Made by a program: the position numbers and the translations under genes | The notes under the pieces: model-generated | The model's input: the letters and a program-made list of their open reading frames with translations, nothing else | Told to the model about the DNA's origin: nothing | The model's database searches: none | Part shown: positions 33,232 through 43,760 of the stretch, piece after piece | Layout of the letters: every line of letters begins with the position of its first letter | Position numbering within the stretch: the first letter of the stretch is position 1 | Assembly: GCA_963575745.1 (NCBI GenBank) | Contig: CAUYUJ010015499.1 | Location: 259,859-323,858 of the forward strand | Reading direction: 5' to 3' | Source: Prorocentrum cordatum | Lineage: Eukaryota; Sar; Dinophyceae; Prorocentrales; Prorocentraceae | Length of the DNA stretch: 64,000 nucleotides

Positions 33232-33245
33232 CGTTATTGTTGTTG
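32826..33245 (+). repeat. (GTC)n, GGTCGGTC spacer, module M2 copy 2 and (TTG)n
   Basis: (GTC)n at 32827-32882, then GGTCACCTGTCCGTCCCGCT, CTGGGCCCGGCCTGCAGGAA and M2 (TACGATCGAAGACGAAGAAG, GGGTTTGGGAAATACG, GAGCGAACAGTCTTAA), ending in (TTG)n. The order is repeated at 34480-34950. Confidence 0.8.
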
Positions 33246-33670
33246 TTGAACTCTCATTCTTAAATCATAATTTTTGTTGATCCCCCCTCACCGGTGCGCA
33301 TTGTTTTTTTTTCAATTGAAGTGCCCCCCCCCGGGGCTCGCACCTTGCTTTTTGTCAAAGAAAGTCTTCCTGCTCAAACTGGCCCCCTGGCCCCCGGGCT
33401 ACAACAATAACGGATCCCCGCTCCCGCCCGAGACTTCCTTGCATTTTATTCAAGAATCGCGCTCTCGCTTGGGACTTCCTTTCGATTTATTCAGGAATCG
33501 CTCCGCCAGCGCTCTGGAGTCGCGCTCTCGCTGGAGACGTGCTTGCAATTTGCTGAAGAATAGCGCCCTTGCGTTGGAATTTCTTGCAATTTACTCCAAC
33601 GCCGCGCTCCCGACACCCAGGCACCCAGGACTCGCTCACGCTTAGGACTCCTTCACAGATTACCTAGGCA
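33245..33670. repeat. Module M1, copy C
   Basis: GAACTCTCATTCTTAAATCA, TTTTTGTTGATCCCCCCTCA, CAATTGAAGTGCCCCC and GCGCTCTCGCTTGGGACTTC in the family order. It opens the second unit of the 1.65-kb composite tandem duplication. Confidence 0.75.
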
Positions 33671-33674
33671 TCGG

Positions 33675-34440
33675 GATCTCGCTGCCCTTCGTGGCCCCGT
33701 TGCAGCCCTTCCTGGCCCCCTCGCTTTGTTTCGTGGCCCCGTTGCAGCCCTTCTTGGCCCCCTCGCTTTGTTTCGTGGCCCCGTTGCAGCCCCTCGTGGC
33801 CTCCTCCTTGCCCTTCGTGGCCCCGTTGCAGCCCTTCGTGGCCCCCTCGCTTTGTTTCGTGGCCCGGTTGCAGCCCTTCGTGGCCCCCTCGCTGCCCTTC
33901 GTGGCCCCGTTGTAGCCCTTCGTGGCCCCGTTGCAGCCCTTCGTGGCCCCCTCGCTGCCCTTCGTGGCCCCGTTGCAGCCCTTCGTGGCCTCCTCGCTTT
34001 GTTTCGTGGCCCCATATATGTGTGTCTTTCGTGGCCCCCGCTTGTTCGCGCCCGTGGTGGCCCCATGTGCATGCCCTTCGTAGCCCCGCTGTCGTCCTTC
34101 GTGGCCCCCCGCTGCCCTCCGTGTCCCCGTTGCTGCCCTCAGTTGCCCCGTCCTTACCCTCCGCGGCCCAACATACGTATGCCCTTCGTGGCCCCCGCTC
34201 GTTCGCGCCCGTTGTGGCCCCATGTTCATGCCCTTCGTGACCCCGCTGTCGCCGTTTGTGGCCCCCTCATTGTCCTACGTGGCCCAGGTGCTACCCTCAG
34301 TGGCCCCATCGTTGCCTTCTGTGGCCCCGCATTATCTGCCCTTCGTGGCCCACGCTCGTTCGCGCTCTTCGTGGCCCCATACGCATTCCCTTCGTGTCCC
34401 CGCTGTCGCCCTTCGTGGCCTACTTCGTGTCCTTCGTGGC
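33675..34440. repeat. 21-bp minisatellite, array 2
   Basis: Same TTCGTGGCCCCGTTGCAGCC unit with a CTCGCTTTGTTTCGTGG variant. The downstream longer-period units match those of array 1. Confidence 0.92.
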
Positions 34441-34477
34441 TCTGCTGTCGTTCTCTCTCGCTCTTGCTTTCGCTCGT

Positions 34478-34518
34478 CGTCGTCGTCGCCGTCGCCGTCG
34501 TTGCCGTCGTCGTCGACG

Positions 34519-34561
<43 letters not shown>

Positions 34562-34856
34562 GGTCGGTCCACTGTCCGTCCCTCTTGGGGTCGGGTCGAC
34601 GGTCCGCGGCCGCCCCGCCGATCAGCGCTGCCGCTGGCCAGGCCGACGGTCCGCGGCCGCCCCGCCGCTTGCCGGGGCCCGGCCTGCAGGGAAGAAAGGT
34701 ATACCCCCCAAAAGGGGTTCGATCGAAGACGAAAAGGGCGGGTATCGAGGGTTTGGGAAATTCGCGTTGTTCGACACTCGAGCAGATAAGGGCGAACCGT
34801 CTTAAAATGATTGTTGTTGTTGTTGCTGCTGCTGTTGTTGCTGTTGTTGCTGCTGC

Positions 34857-34935
<79 letters not shown>

Positions 34936-34960
34936 GCTGCTGTTCTTGCGATGTTGCGTT
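34478..34960 (+). repeat. (GTC)n, spacer, module M2 copy 3 and (TTG)n
   Basis: GTGGTCGGTCCACTGTCCGT, a short internal duplication with GGCCAGGCCGACGGTCCGCG, then CGATCGAAGACGAAAAGGGC, GGGTTTGGGAAATTCG and AGGGCGAACCGTCTTAA. A (TTG)n run of about 145 bp ends the module. Confidence 0.8.
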
Positions 34961-35019
34961 TTCGCAACGTTGGATCTCAGGGCATCCCTCCTCAGTCGTG
35001 CAACAAGTCAGGACGGATC

Positions 35020-35155
35020 TTTTCGATGTTTTCGGCCTTTGGGGGCCCTCACTGGGCCCCGGGACCATCAAGAAAACGACTGGGGATGAAAAGCCAGTCC
35101 CGGAGAAAGGGTCGGGACTTCTGGGGACCGCGTAGTGTCAGAGCCCCGAATCATC
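35020..35155. repeat. Dispersed 'GGGACCGTC' repeat, copy 4
   Basis: GGGGGCCCTCACTGGGCCCC, ACGACTGGGGATGAAAAGCC and GGAGAAAGGGTCGGGACTTC in the family order. Confidence 0.7.
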
Positions 35156-35156
35156 A

Positions 35157-35255
35157 GGGGTAACTCGGGTCAGGGATAACTCGGGTTCCTTTTTCGGGAA
35201 TCCAAACCCGACTTACCCCGGACCCGAGTTACCCCGGATAACTCGGGCGCCCAAT
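35157..35255. repeat. Small inverted-repeat cluster of AACTCGGG/CCCGAGTT
   Basis: GGGGTAACTCGGGTC at the left and GACCCGAGTTACCCC at the right form arms. Three further AACTCGGG copies and TTCGGGAATCCAAACCCGA lie between or after them. Confidence 0.75.
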
Positions 35256-35515
35256 AGTGAAAACTCGGGACATCGCATGTCTGGGCTTCGAGGCCGAGAG
35301 GGCCCCACGGGCTCCAAGCTGGAGCCGGAGCCCGGGACGTCCCCAGGCCGGGGGGGGCACCTCTGGCAGCCCCAGACCTTCGGCCGCCGCACGAGCGCGC
35401 GAGGGGTCCTGGAGGGAACCCGGCCGTGCTCGCGCCCGAGCAGACATTCAGGCCGGTGGGTTTCTCGTCGTCCTCGTTCTCTGGGAGCCACTGCGGGGCT
35501 CCGGAGCCGTCCAGG

Positions 35516-35600
35516 AGGAGGAGGAGGAGGAGGAGGAGGAGGAGGAGGCGGAGGAGGAGGAGGAGGAGGAGGAGGAGGAGGAGGAGGAGGAGGAGGAGGA
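35516..35600. repeat. (GAG)n microsatellite
   Basis: About 85 bp of GAG with one GCG interruption. Confidence 0.95.
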
Positions 35601-35844
35601 GCCGTCCAGCCTGGGCCGGGGACGAAGCCACGCCAGCCCTGGGGGCGGGCTGGGGCGGGGCGGGGACCTCGGGGGCCGCGCCCGTGGAAAGAGTCGGGGC
35701 GCCGCACGTCCGGCGTCGGCGCAAGAGAGCACCACGGGAGCCTCAGGCGCTGCTCCCTGCGTCCTCTCCGGGCGTGCGCGGGTGGCCTGCCGCCTTTCGT
35801 CCCAGACATGATCGCGTCGCAAGAAATCAGGGCGGCAAGTTTTC

Positions 35845-35985
35845 CACTATTTTCGGCCCTTGGGGGCCCTCGCCGGGCCTCGGGACCGTCAAAAAACGAC
35901 TCAGATCGAAAAACTGGTCCTGGGGAAAGGGTCGGGACTTCCAGGGGCGCCGTCCTGAAAAAATCAGGACGTCGCATGTCTGGGG
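35845..35985. repeat. Dispersed 'GGGACCGTC' repeat, copy 5
   Basis: TTTTCGGCCCTTGGGGGCCC, CGGGACCGTCAAAAAACGAC, CTGGGGAAAGGGTCGGGACT and GACGTCGCATGTCTGGGG in the family order. Confidence 0.72.
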
Positions 35986-36221
35986 TTGCTCCGCCTCACG
36001 CTGCGGCGCAGCCTTGCCGTGGTGATATGCAGTCCCTGGGGTTGGAGGCACTCGCTGTTGCGGAAGGGGGCAGGGAAGACAGAAAAACACAACAAACTCC
36101 GAGCCGGATCGATCTGTTGGGGGGTCCCAGGGCCCGAGTCCGGGCGAGAGCGCCCGTGGTGAAAGAGTTGCAACGCCAGGATCTCAGCCGAGGACAGAGG
36201 GGAAGACGTGTAGCCCCAGAG

Positions 36222-36386
36222 TTAAGTCGGGCCTGTCCCCCCCCCCCTCTCTACAGGAGGAATCTTCAAACATCACCAGAAAATAACATGGGGACGATGT
36301 TGTGCAGCATTTTTTGCTGCCATTTTTTGTATATTGAAAATGTTTGTTCCGAATCCCCCTGTAGGTGGACAATCCCGACTGAACCC
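36222..36386. mobile_element. TIR element, MITE-like family copy 3
   Basis: Left end TTAAGTCGGGCCTGTCCCCC then CTCTACAGGAGGAAT; right end CCCCTGTAGGTGGACAATCC then CGACTGAA. Interior ATGGGGACGATG and a TTTTTTG-rich stretch correspond to other copies. Confidence 0.78.
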
Positions 36387-36461
36387 CAGAAGGCTCGAAC
36401 CATTCCCCGGGACGGGCTTTCCATCCTGAGCCGTTTTCTGGCGGCCCCGCGGCCGCCGTAA

Positions 36462-36640
36462 GGTCGGCCACGCGCAGGAGGGGGTAGGGGGAGGGGGGGG
36501 GCGGCTTGATAGAGGCACCCCTGTTTCTTAGACGGCGTGGGCCTTGTCTGTAGACGTAAGGCCCGCGCCTCCTCAGAAGCAGCCTCCTTCCAAGAAGCCG
36601 TCCCTCCCCCCCCTGCCCCCTCTCGCGCGCCGCCAATCCG
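36462..36640. repeat. Foldback repeat with GGCTTCTTAGA arms, copy 1
   Basis: CCACGCGCAGGAGGGGGTAG and ACCCCTGTTTCTTAGACGGC on the left are matched on the right by the inverse set CAGCCTCCTTCCAAGAAGCC, CCCCTGCCCCCTC and GCGCGCCGCC. Related copies lie at 38378 and 40425. Confidence 0.65.
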
Positions 36641-36879
36641 GGCCCCTCCGGGGCCCAGAGCAGCGAAAAACCTCTCGTCGTGATTTCTCTCGTGGCCCAA
36701 GGGGAGGTCTGGGGCCGCGGCGCGAAGGCAGAGGGCGCCCTCCTGGAGGTGACGGGCCCCAGGGGCTACCAAGGACTCCTGCCCCAAGAGAGGCCCAAGA
36801 TGTAGGAACATAAGTACAACATTTAGGATTGTGTACACAGGAGAAGGACAAGGTATAGAAACATACGTACAGTCGGGGC

Positions 36880-37085
36880 CCTGAAGAAGGAACCCTTTTC
36901 GTTGGGGAGGGGCTCAGCGTTCCTTAGTTGTCTCGCAGCTTGCCTTGGATTTTCCGGAGGTTTTCGATACGACATCGAAGTTTAACTTATGGAAAAAAGG
37001 AAGGGGCCTCGTTCCTTGTTTTGGGTTCCTTGGGTCCACGCCCCGACGGTACAACATCCAGGATTCGTGCTCCAGGCGAGGCCCA
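36880..37085. repeat. Inverted partner of the 14580-14710 repeat
   Basis: GAAGAAGGAACCCTTTTCGT, GCTTGCCTTGGATTTTCCGG and CATCGAAGTTTAACTTATGG are near reverse complements of the 14.6-kb copy. Confidence 0.65.
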
Positions 37086-37225
37086 ACACATAGGAGCTGT
37101 CCCGCCGCTCCCCGGCTCTCCGAGGGGGGGCCCCTCCCCCTTGGGGCCCCGGGGGCCGTCGCGGAGCGGCTCGGGCACCTCGGGGGCAACCGAGGGCGGC
37201 CACGCGCGGAGGGTGCTAATTAGGC

Positions 37226-37280
37226 TTAAGTCGGGCCTGTCCCTCCACAGGAGGAGGGCCTGTCCCTCCACAGGAGGAAT
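37226..37280. mobile_element. TIR element end, partial copy 4 with duplicated terminus
   Basis: TTAAGTCGGGCCTGTCCCTC then CACAGGAGGAGG is followed directly by a second GGCCTGTCCCTCCACAGGAG. No right end is found nearby. Confidence 0.6.
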
Positions 37281-37464
37281 GCATCGGCGCTCCGACAGTT
37301 CCTTCCGATTCGAGAGGCACGGCGCCGCGCGAAGGCAGCGCGAACGCTGTGTTGGAAGGGTGCGGCAATGCATGCCCCCTGGACAGGCGAGAGCAGCCGC
37401 GCCCCCGCGCGAACCCCGATCCCGCGCGGGGCGCGCTCCCGTCGACGATGGCTCACCAGGGAAA

Positions 37465-37815
37465 CCGTTTCTTGCGCGGGAAGTCCTGAGCGGTCCGCCC
37501 ATCGGCGGCTCCTTCGGACGAGGCCCGGAACCACCGAGAAACCGTTTTGAATAGGAAGTTCTAAGCGGTTTGCCCATGTTCGGTTTCTTCGAAGTGGGCC
37601 CGACGACCTCGAGAACCACGTTTTTGCAAGGAGTCCTAAGCGGTTTGCGCATTGTCGGGTCGTTCAAGCCGGACCCGAAATTTTTGTCGGCACAGGTCCT
37701 ATAGGATTTGGCCACTGTAAGGTCGGCCGGTAAACTTTTCGGGTCGTCGTGTGACCGATCCCGAAAGTTTTTCTTCGAGGAGGTCCTATGCCGTTTGTTC
37801 ATGTTCGGGTCAGTA
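37465..37815. repeat. Degenerate ~80-90-bp tandem repeat (about 4-5 units)
   Basis: Recurring 'AAGTCCT(G/A)AGCGGT(C/T)(C/T)G' and 'GAGTCCTAAGCGGTTTGC' phrases, each followed by a TCGGGTC/TCGGTTTC block and GACCCGAAA/CCGAGAAACC. Confidence 0.6.
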
Positions 37816-38079
37816 CGCCGTTTGGGGCTGAAATTTTAAAGAGGGAAAGGGAACCCGATCCCGCGACCCAGGGCGGGGGTTAGGCTTTGCCCTTGCATTG
37901 TACAGGGCCCCTCTGGCCAAACGGGGTGTTGGGCTGCCCATCAGCGCGCCGACTCTGCCCTCGCGACATCGCCCCCGTCCGCCTTCGGGCCCCGCGAGTC
38001 TTATCCTGCGCGCGCCACCCCAGATGGCCGCGGCGAGCACGGTGGCGAAATTGGGGGAACTTCCGGATCGGCGCAGTAT

Positions 38080-38206
38080 TCAGAACTAGTTAAACAATCG
38101 TATCGGGGATTATGTTTAAAGTATGTTTGGGCATCTTTTGAGCATTGTTGGAATATTTTTTATTTTTCCTCCAAAATCCCCATGTAGGGGGACAGGCCCG
38201 ACCTAG
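38080..38206. mobile_element. TIR element, partial copy 5 (left end lost)
   Basis: The right end CATGTAGGGGGACAGGCCCG then ACCTAG and the interior CAATCGTATCGGGGAT and CCTCCAAAATCCCC are present. The left terminus is not recognisable. Confidence 0.65.
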
Positions 38207-38211
38207 TGCTA

Positions 38212-38374
38212 GGTTTAAGTCGGGCTTTCCCCTCTTCAGGAGGAATGGTCAGAAATAGGCAGGAAATAGTCTGGGGGCACTTTTTTTCGATCATTTGGGT
38301 CATGTTTGACAATTTTGGACTCTTTATTTTTCATCCAACGTCCGCCTGTGGGAAGACATGCCCGACCTAAGGCT
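38212..38374. mobile_element. TIR element, copy 6
   Basis: Left end TTTAAGTCGGGCTTTCCCCT then CTTCAGGAGGAATGG; right end CCTGTGGGAAGACATGCCCG then ACCTAAGG. It lies about 6 bp after partial copy 5, so two family members are adjacent. Confidence 0.8.
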
Positions 38375-38377
38375 CGG

Positions 38378-38540
38378 GGGAGGGGGGGATGCTTCTTAGA
38401 AGCACCCCTGCGACCTGCTTCTTTGACGGCATGGGCCTTGTCTGTAGATTTAAAGCCAGCGCGTGCTAAGAAGCAACCTCCTTCTAAGAATACGTCCCCC
38501 CTGCCGCAGCCCCTACCCCCTTTTATGCGCGCCGCCAACA
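38378..38540. repeat. Foldback repeat with GGCTTCTTAGA arms, copy 2
   Basis: GGGGGATGCTTCTTAGAAGC, TGGGCCTTGTCTGTAGAT and AAGCAACCTCCTTCTAAGAA correspond in order to copy 1, ending in GCGCGCCGCC. Confidence 0.65.
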
Positions 38541-38837
38541 AGAGAGCCCAGGACTACTGTTCAAGAGAACGCTTGTAGTGATACCCAACTTCTTACCTCA
38601 GAATTATCTGATCTCTACGCATGTGTGTGTGTGTGGGGGGGGGGGTGGATATCATGGCCGGGCCATGGTAGCTTGGCCCCCTCTTTTTCTTTGAACCCTC
38701 AGGTCCTGCCGCTGCAACTTGTTGCACACTGGGCGATTTCGCCCGGTGTCGGGCCTCAGGACCCTCGCGGATCGATCCGGCCCGAAGAAACGGCGCAGGC
38801 AGATGGGGTCTTGGGCTGCGTTTTTGTTGTTGTTGTT

Positions 38838-39735
38838 GTTGTTGTTGAACATTATTAATTCTAAAGAATAATTATTGTTGGGACCCCTGGTGCACGGCCC
38901 CCCTGCGCCGCCTAGGCCGCAGCTACATTTTCATCATTTTCGTGAGGAAGCCTCAGGTAATTCGATGTGATCAAGATCCGGTTGTTTTGTTCCCCCCCGC
39001 TTTCCCTTGCAAAAAACACTATAAAATGACATTTCTTGTTCTAATATAATCAAATTTCAAGAATCCCTTGCAAAAAATAAGGTAAAGTGGACATTCGCGC
39101 GCGCAAGACGAAATCCTTCCAAAAGCTTAGTGTTCGGAGCGATTTTAACATAAAAACATCAAAAAACTAATGGTTTTTCAACAAAAAAATGTCAAAATCT
39201 CATCCCGCGCGCTCTTGCGGATTCGTAGGAAACCCAACACTTTTTAAACATTTCTGTCAAACGGGCTTTTGCGAGCAACTTTTTCGAACTTCTGCGACAA
39301 CGGTTGCGCACCTGCCAGGGCCATCATCCCTGTCAAATAATACCATGCGGGACACATTCGTTTTTTCTTCGCGCGCGCACGCCGAAATCTCCAAAAACCA
39401 TGTGTATCATGTGTATCATGTACCATATGCATCATATGCAACAGATGTTCTGTGGAAGGCTTAACAACTTCTGTGGGTTAACAAGGCTTAACAACTTCTG
39501 TGGGTGTACGAACGTAGGCTTAACAACTTCTGTGGGTGTGTACTCCACGCCAGTGTAGTAGCCACGGTCGTCCGCAGGCCACGAAGTGAAGTGTCCGAAC
39601 GTCATAGGGCGGGAAGCTGGGTGTGGGTGGTGGCGAAGAGTCGTGTGGATATTTGGTAGAGCTTGCACTGCCCCCCCACAAAGTGGGGGCATTGGCTGGC
39701 GTCGCATGAAAACCCTGGCACTGGTGAGAACACTG
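38838..39735 (+). repeat. R740 repeat, copy B with substituted internal segment
   Basis: Nearly identical to copy A from GAACATTATTAATTCTAAAG to GCGCGCGCACGCCG. About 175 bp then replace the GTCGTCGTCGGCCGCGGGGC region before similarity resumes at AGTAGCCACGGTCGTCCGCA. The replacement contains three GGCTTAACAACTTCTGTGGG units. Confidence 0.85.
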
Positions 39736-39751
39736 AGCGTTCGGGTAAAGT

Positions 39752-39752
39752 G

Positions 39753-39800
<48 letters not shown>

Positions 39801-39803
39801 GCT
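39752..39803. repeat. (TTG)n microsatellite
   Basis: About 50 bp of TTG following R740 copy B. The next sequence (GACGTCGGATCTCAGGCGG) resembles the flank after the TTG run at 34950. Confidence 0.95.
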
Positions 39804-40424
39804 GTGTTGTGGCATTTTTGGCGACGTCGGATCTCAGGCGGAACGCGTTCGCTGGCTCCCCGTCGTCCGTGCACACATTGCCTCGGGCCGTGAGTTCCTC
39901 CTCCTCCTCCCCCTTCTCCTTCTTCTCGTCCTCGGGTCGGGCGATCGGGTCACGGCCCCAGCGCCGCCCAGTCGGAGCTGACAGTCGCAGGAACACCTCA
40001 TGGAACGCTTGGTCCTCCTCCTCCTCCTCCTCCTCCTCGTCTTTTTTTTCCGGGCTGCTCAATCCGTGCCGCGCTGGCGCCGACTGTCTGATCCTGGCTG
40101 GCTGCGCTCAGCTCGCCGCAGCGACGTCACGGCAAGAGCCATCGGTGGAAACCACGCACGAAACCAAAAAAACAACACAGGGACTGGACGTCCGAGCGAC
40201 GGCCAGACTGGGGCCCGGGACCCGCTTCCCCCGCGCCGATACCCGTCGGCCGGTGGCAGGCCTTCACGTCCAACGCCCGCGATCCCCTCGGGTCCTGGCA
40301 AAATCCCCACGGGCGACACTTCGCTCTCTTGGGCCTCCGGGGGGGCCCTGGCCGGGCATCGGGGCCGTCAACGGAACGGCTCGGGGTGAGGAGCTGGTCC
40401 TGTGGAAGGGGCCGCGACTCGGCC

Positions 40425-40583
40425 ACGCGCAGAAGGGGGGTATGGGGGGAGGCTTCTTAGAGGCACCCCTGCTTCTCAGACGGCGTGGGCCGTGTCTGCA
40501 GATGTAGGGCCGGCGCCTTCTAAGAGGCGGCCTCCTTCTGAGAAGCCTTCCCCCCTCCCCCTACCCTCTTGTGCGCGCCGCCA
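40425..40583. repeat. Foldback repeat with GGCTTCTTAGA arms, copy 3
   Basis: The best-preserved copy: CCACGCGCAGAAGGGGGGTA, GGAGGCTTCTTAGAGGCACC, a central GTGTCTGCAGATGTAGGGC, and the inverse arm CTCCTTCTGAGAAGCCTTCC with CCCTACCCTCTTGTGCGCGC. Confidence 0.7.
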
Positions 40584-40589
40584 AGGCGT

Positions 40590-41350
40590 AGTGCCAGCTT
40601 CTTGGGCTGTCTTGGGTCCTCAGGGGGCCGTCTGGAGCCTCCTTGGGGCCCTGCTGGAATCCTCTCGGGCTCTCTTGGGCGCCTCTTGAGCCTTGGAGCC
40701 CCCTCGGGAGTTTCAGATGCCAGCTTGAGCCGGAAAGCGTGGGAAGCATCACCTGCAAAGCAACATTGGTTTATACGGTGGTTTTTGTGGATGTTTGAGC
40801 TCTCTCTTGGGCCCTCTGGGGTCCTCTCTCGGGGCTCCTGGGTAGTTTTCGAAGTCTCTAGGGCATTTCCTACTCTTGACGCTTCGCGTGTCCCCACCAG
40901 TCCATCCCGAAACGATGCCTGGCGAGTTCCCTTGATCAGTGAAGTGTAGGAGCAAGTCGTGGGCCAGGAAGGCGGAGGCGGCTGTCAAGCCAAAGCTCGG
41001 GATCAGCCTGATCAGGTCCGGGCGTCAACCATAATTATGTAGATGGCCCTCGCTGACATTCCGATATGAGCGACGCCAAAAACGAGTTCGACTGCGTCGT
41101 CATTCGCGCGTAAGCTCCCCGCGGAAGGTCGCGCGTGAGCGCCCTCCTCTCCAATGTGGCGTGTCGCGCTGGCGGCCCGCGTAAGCCACAGCGTAAGGTC
41201 GGTACGTCATCTCGCGCAAGGCCCGTTTATGATCATCGCACATCTGTAGAGGCCCTCGCTGGCATTTCGATCTGGGGGTCGCCTGGATGTGTCCAGCGTG
41301 GGGGGCGTGGCTGGTAGAAACTTGCGTGAACCTTGCCATGCATGGTGACG
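40590..41350. other. Unassigned stretch
   Basis: Degenerate CTTGGG(C/T)(C/T)(C/T)TC phrases at 40600-40860 belong loosely to the arrays that follow. No gene was recognised. Confidence 0.4.
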
Positions 41351-41384
41351 GCATGTTTTTTTGTTGGGCTCTCGGTGTTCTATC

Positions 41385-43460
41385 GAAGACGCCTACGGCG
41401 AATCACCGCCGCCCCCTGCCCGTTCGGAAGCGCCTATGTGGCCGAACGTTGCGACCAGAGGCTTGCCAAGCTATCGGACCATGTGTTCCCCGAATCGGTT
41501 TGGAAAGCGTTCGGGGAACACGGTGGGGGGAGGAGGAAGGGGAGGAGAGGGAGGACGAAGGAGAAGGGAGGAGGGAAGGGAGGAGGAGGCCTCTTGTGAG
41601 GCTCTTTGGCCGTCTTGGAGGCATCTTGGAGGCCATCTTGGGCCATCTTGGCCGTCTTGGAGGCCATCTTGGGCGTCTTGGAGGCCTCTTGGGCCGTCTT
41701 GAGGCCCTCTTGGGGCCTTCTTGGGGGCCTCTTGGGCCGTCATGGGGCCATCTTGGAGGCCTCTTGGGTGCTGTTGGGGCGATGTTGGGGACCTCATGGG
41801 CCGTCTGGGGCCGTCGGAGAGCTGAAAAGAAGAACATGCCAAATCCTTCAAAAACCTGAGGAAAATCAATGATTTTAACCTATTCGGGCCTTCCTGGAGG
41901 GCGTCTTGGAGGGCTCTTGGGCCGTCTTGGAGGCCTTTTGCCGGCCTTTTGGGCCGTCTTAGACCATCTTGAGGCCATCTTGGACCGTCTTGGGTGCATC
42001 TTGGAGCCATCTTACCCGTCTTGGAGGCCATCTTGGCCGTCTTGGAGGCATCTTGGAGGCCATCTTGGGCCATCTTGGCCGTCTTGGAGGCCATCTTGGG
42101 CGTCTTGGAGGCCTCTTGGGCCGTCTTGAGGCCCTCTTGGGGCCTTCTTGGGGGCCTCTTGGGCCGTCATGGGGCCATCTTGGAGGCCTCTTGGGTGCTG
42201 TTGGGGCGATGTTGGGGACCTCTTGGGCCGTCTTGGGCCGTCGGAGAGCTGAAAAGAAGAACATGCCAACAATCCTTCAAAAACCTAGGAAAATCAATGA
42301 TTTTAACCTATTCGGGCCTTCCTGGAGGGCGTCTTGGAGGGCTCTTGGGCCGTCTTGGAGGCCTTTTGCGGGCCTTTTGGGCCGTCTTAGACCATCTTGA
42401 GGCCATCTTGGGCCGTCTTGGGTGCATCTTGGAGCCATCTTACCCGTCTTGGAGGCCATCTTGGCCGTCTTGGAAGCATCTTGGAGGCCATCTTGGGCCA
42501 TCTTGGCCGTCTTGGAGGCCATCTTGGGCCAAGTTGGGGCAACAAAGGCATTGACAGATGGATTTTCGGAAACTTGCGGGTGGCCGGCGGGACGGGCCGA
42601 AGCCCACTGGGGAGTTCTTTTAGAAAAAGAACCAAAACCAAAACCTGAAACATCCAGCACGCCGTGCACCCCTGTGGCAAGACCACAGGGGGCGGCGGAT
42701 CGAAGACGCCTACGGCGAATCACCGCCGCCCCCTGCCTTTTTGGAAGCGCCTATGTGGCCGAACGTTGAGGCCAGACCTGCCAAGCTATCGGACCACGTG
42801 TTCCCCGAATCGGTTTGGAAAGCCTTCGGGGAACACGTGGGCATCTTGAAGGTCATCTTGGCCGTCTTGGAGGCCTCTTGGGCAAGCTTTGGGCGATCTT
42901 TGGGGCTTTTTGGGCCGTCTCGGGCCAGCTTCGAGCCAACTTCGGCCATCTTGGTGGGTTCCTGGCACGTCTGAAGCCGTCGGAAGCCGTTTGGGGGGCC
43001 TCTATGGGCCGACTTGGGGCCCGCTTGGAATGCTCCAGGGCCGTCTTGGAGGCCATCTTGGGCGTCTGGGAGGCCATCTTGGGCGTGTTGGAGGCCTCTT
43101 GGGCCCTCTTGGGGCCCTCTAGGGGCCATCTTGGAGGCCACTTGGGCCATCATGGGGCTCTCTTGGGGGCCTCTTGGGCGATCTTGGGGGCTTCTTGGGC
43201 CGTCTCGAGCCGTCGGAGAGCCGAAAAGGCGCAAATGCCAGAATCCTTCAAAAACCAAGGAAAAATCAATGATTTTGGCCTCTTCGGACTCTCCTGGAGG
43301 ACCTCTTGGAGGCCTCTTGGGCCGTCTGGGAGGCCTCTGGGGGGCCTCTTGGGCCGTCTTGGGCCGTCTTGGACTCTCTTGGGCCGTTTTGGAGGCCGTC
43401 TTGGACCATCTCGGGCGGACTTGGAGGCCATCTTGGGCCATCTTCGCGATTTTTTGAGGA
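41385..43460. repeat. CTTGGGCCGTCTTGGAGGCC arrays with large tandem duplications
   Basis: Units of GGCCGTCTTGGAGGCCATCT type fill most of the interval. Superimposed are copies of larger blocks: AAGAACATGCCAA...CCTTCAAAAACC...AATCAATGATTTT near 41830, 42255 and 43225, and CGAATCACCGCCGCCCCCTG...GTGTTCCCCGAATCGGTTTG near 41400 and 42715. The array is stop-poor in several frames, giving artificial Trp/Leu- or Pro/Arg-rich proteins. Confidence 0.85.
42575..42690. repeat. Repeat with AAAAAGAACCAAAACC, copy 1 (copy 2 at 43525-43640)
   Basis: GCGGGACG(G/T)GCCG, GCCCACTGGGG, GTTCTTTT, AACCAAAACCAAAACCTGAA and TCCAGCACGCCGTGCACCCC are shared in order by both copies. Confidence 0.8.
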
Positions 43461-43760
43461 TGTCCCGAGCGAAACGGCCGTTTTTTGGAGGATTTTTTTC
43501 CGGATTGAGGTCCTTTCGGCTTCCTCCCGGGACCCCGGCGGGACGTGCCGGAGCCCACTGGGGGAGTTCTTTTGGAAAAAGAACCAAAACCAAAACCTGA
43601 AACGTCCAGCACGCCGTGCACCCCTGCAAGCAGGGGGCGGCGGATCCAATGGCCTTCGGCTCATCCCGCCACCGTGCCTGGGTTGTGGGTCAAGAGTTCT
43701 CAGGGATGCTTCTTCGGGTCTCTTCGGGGCGCTCTCGGGGGCCTCTGGGGAGCAGTTTTG

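Noticed and set aside
41403-43621. Several 150-300-codon frames rich in Trp/Leu/Gly or Pro/Arg
   Set aside because: All derive from the CTTGGGCCGTC minisatellite and its tandem duplications.
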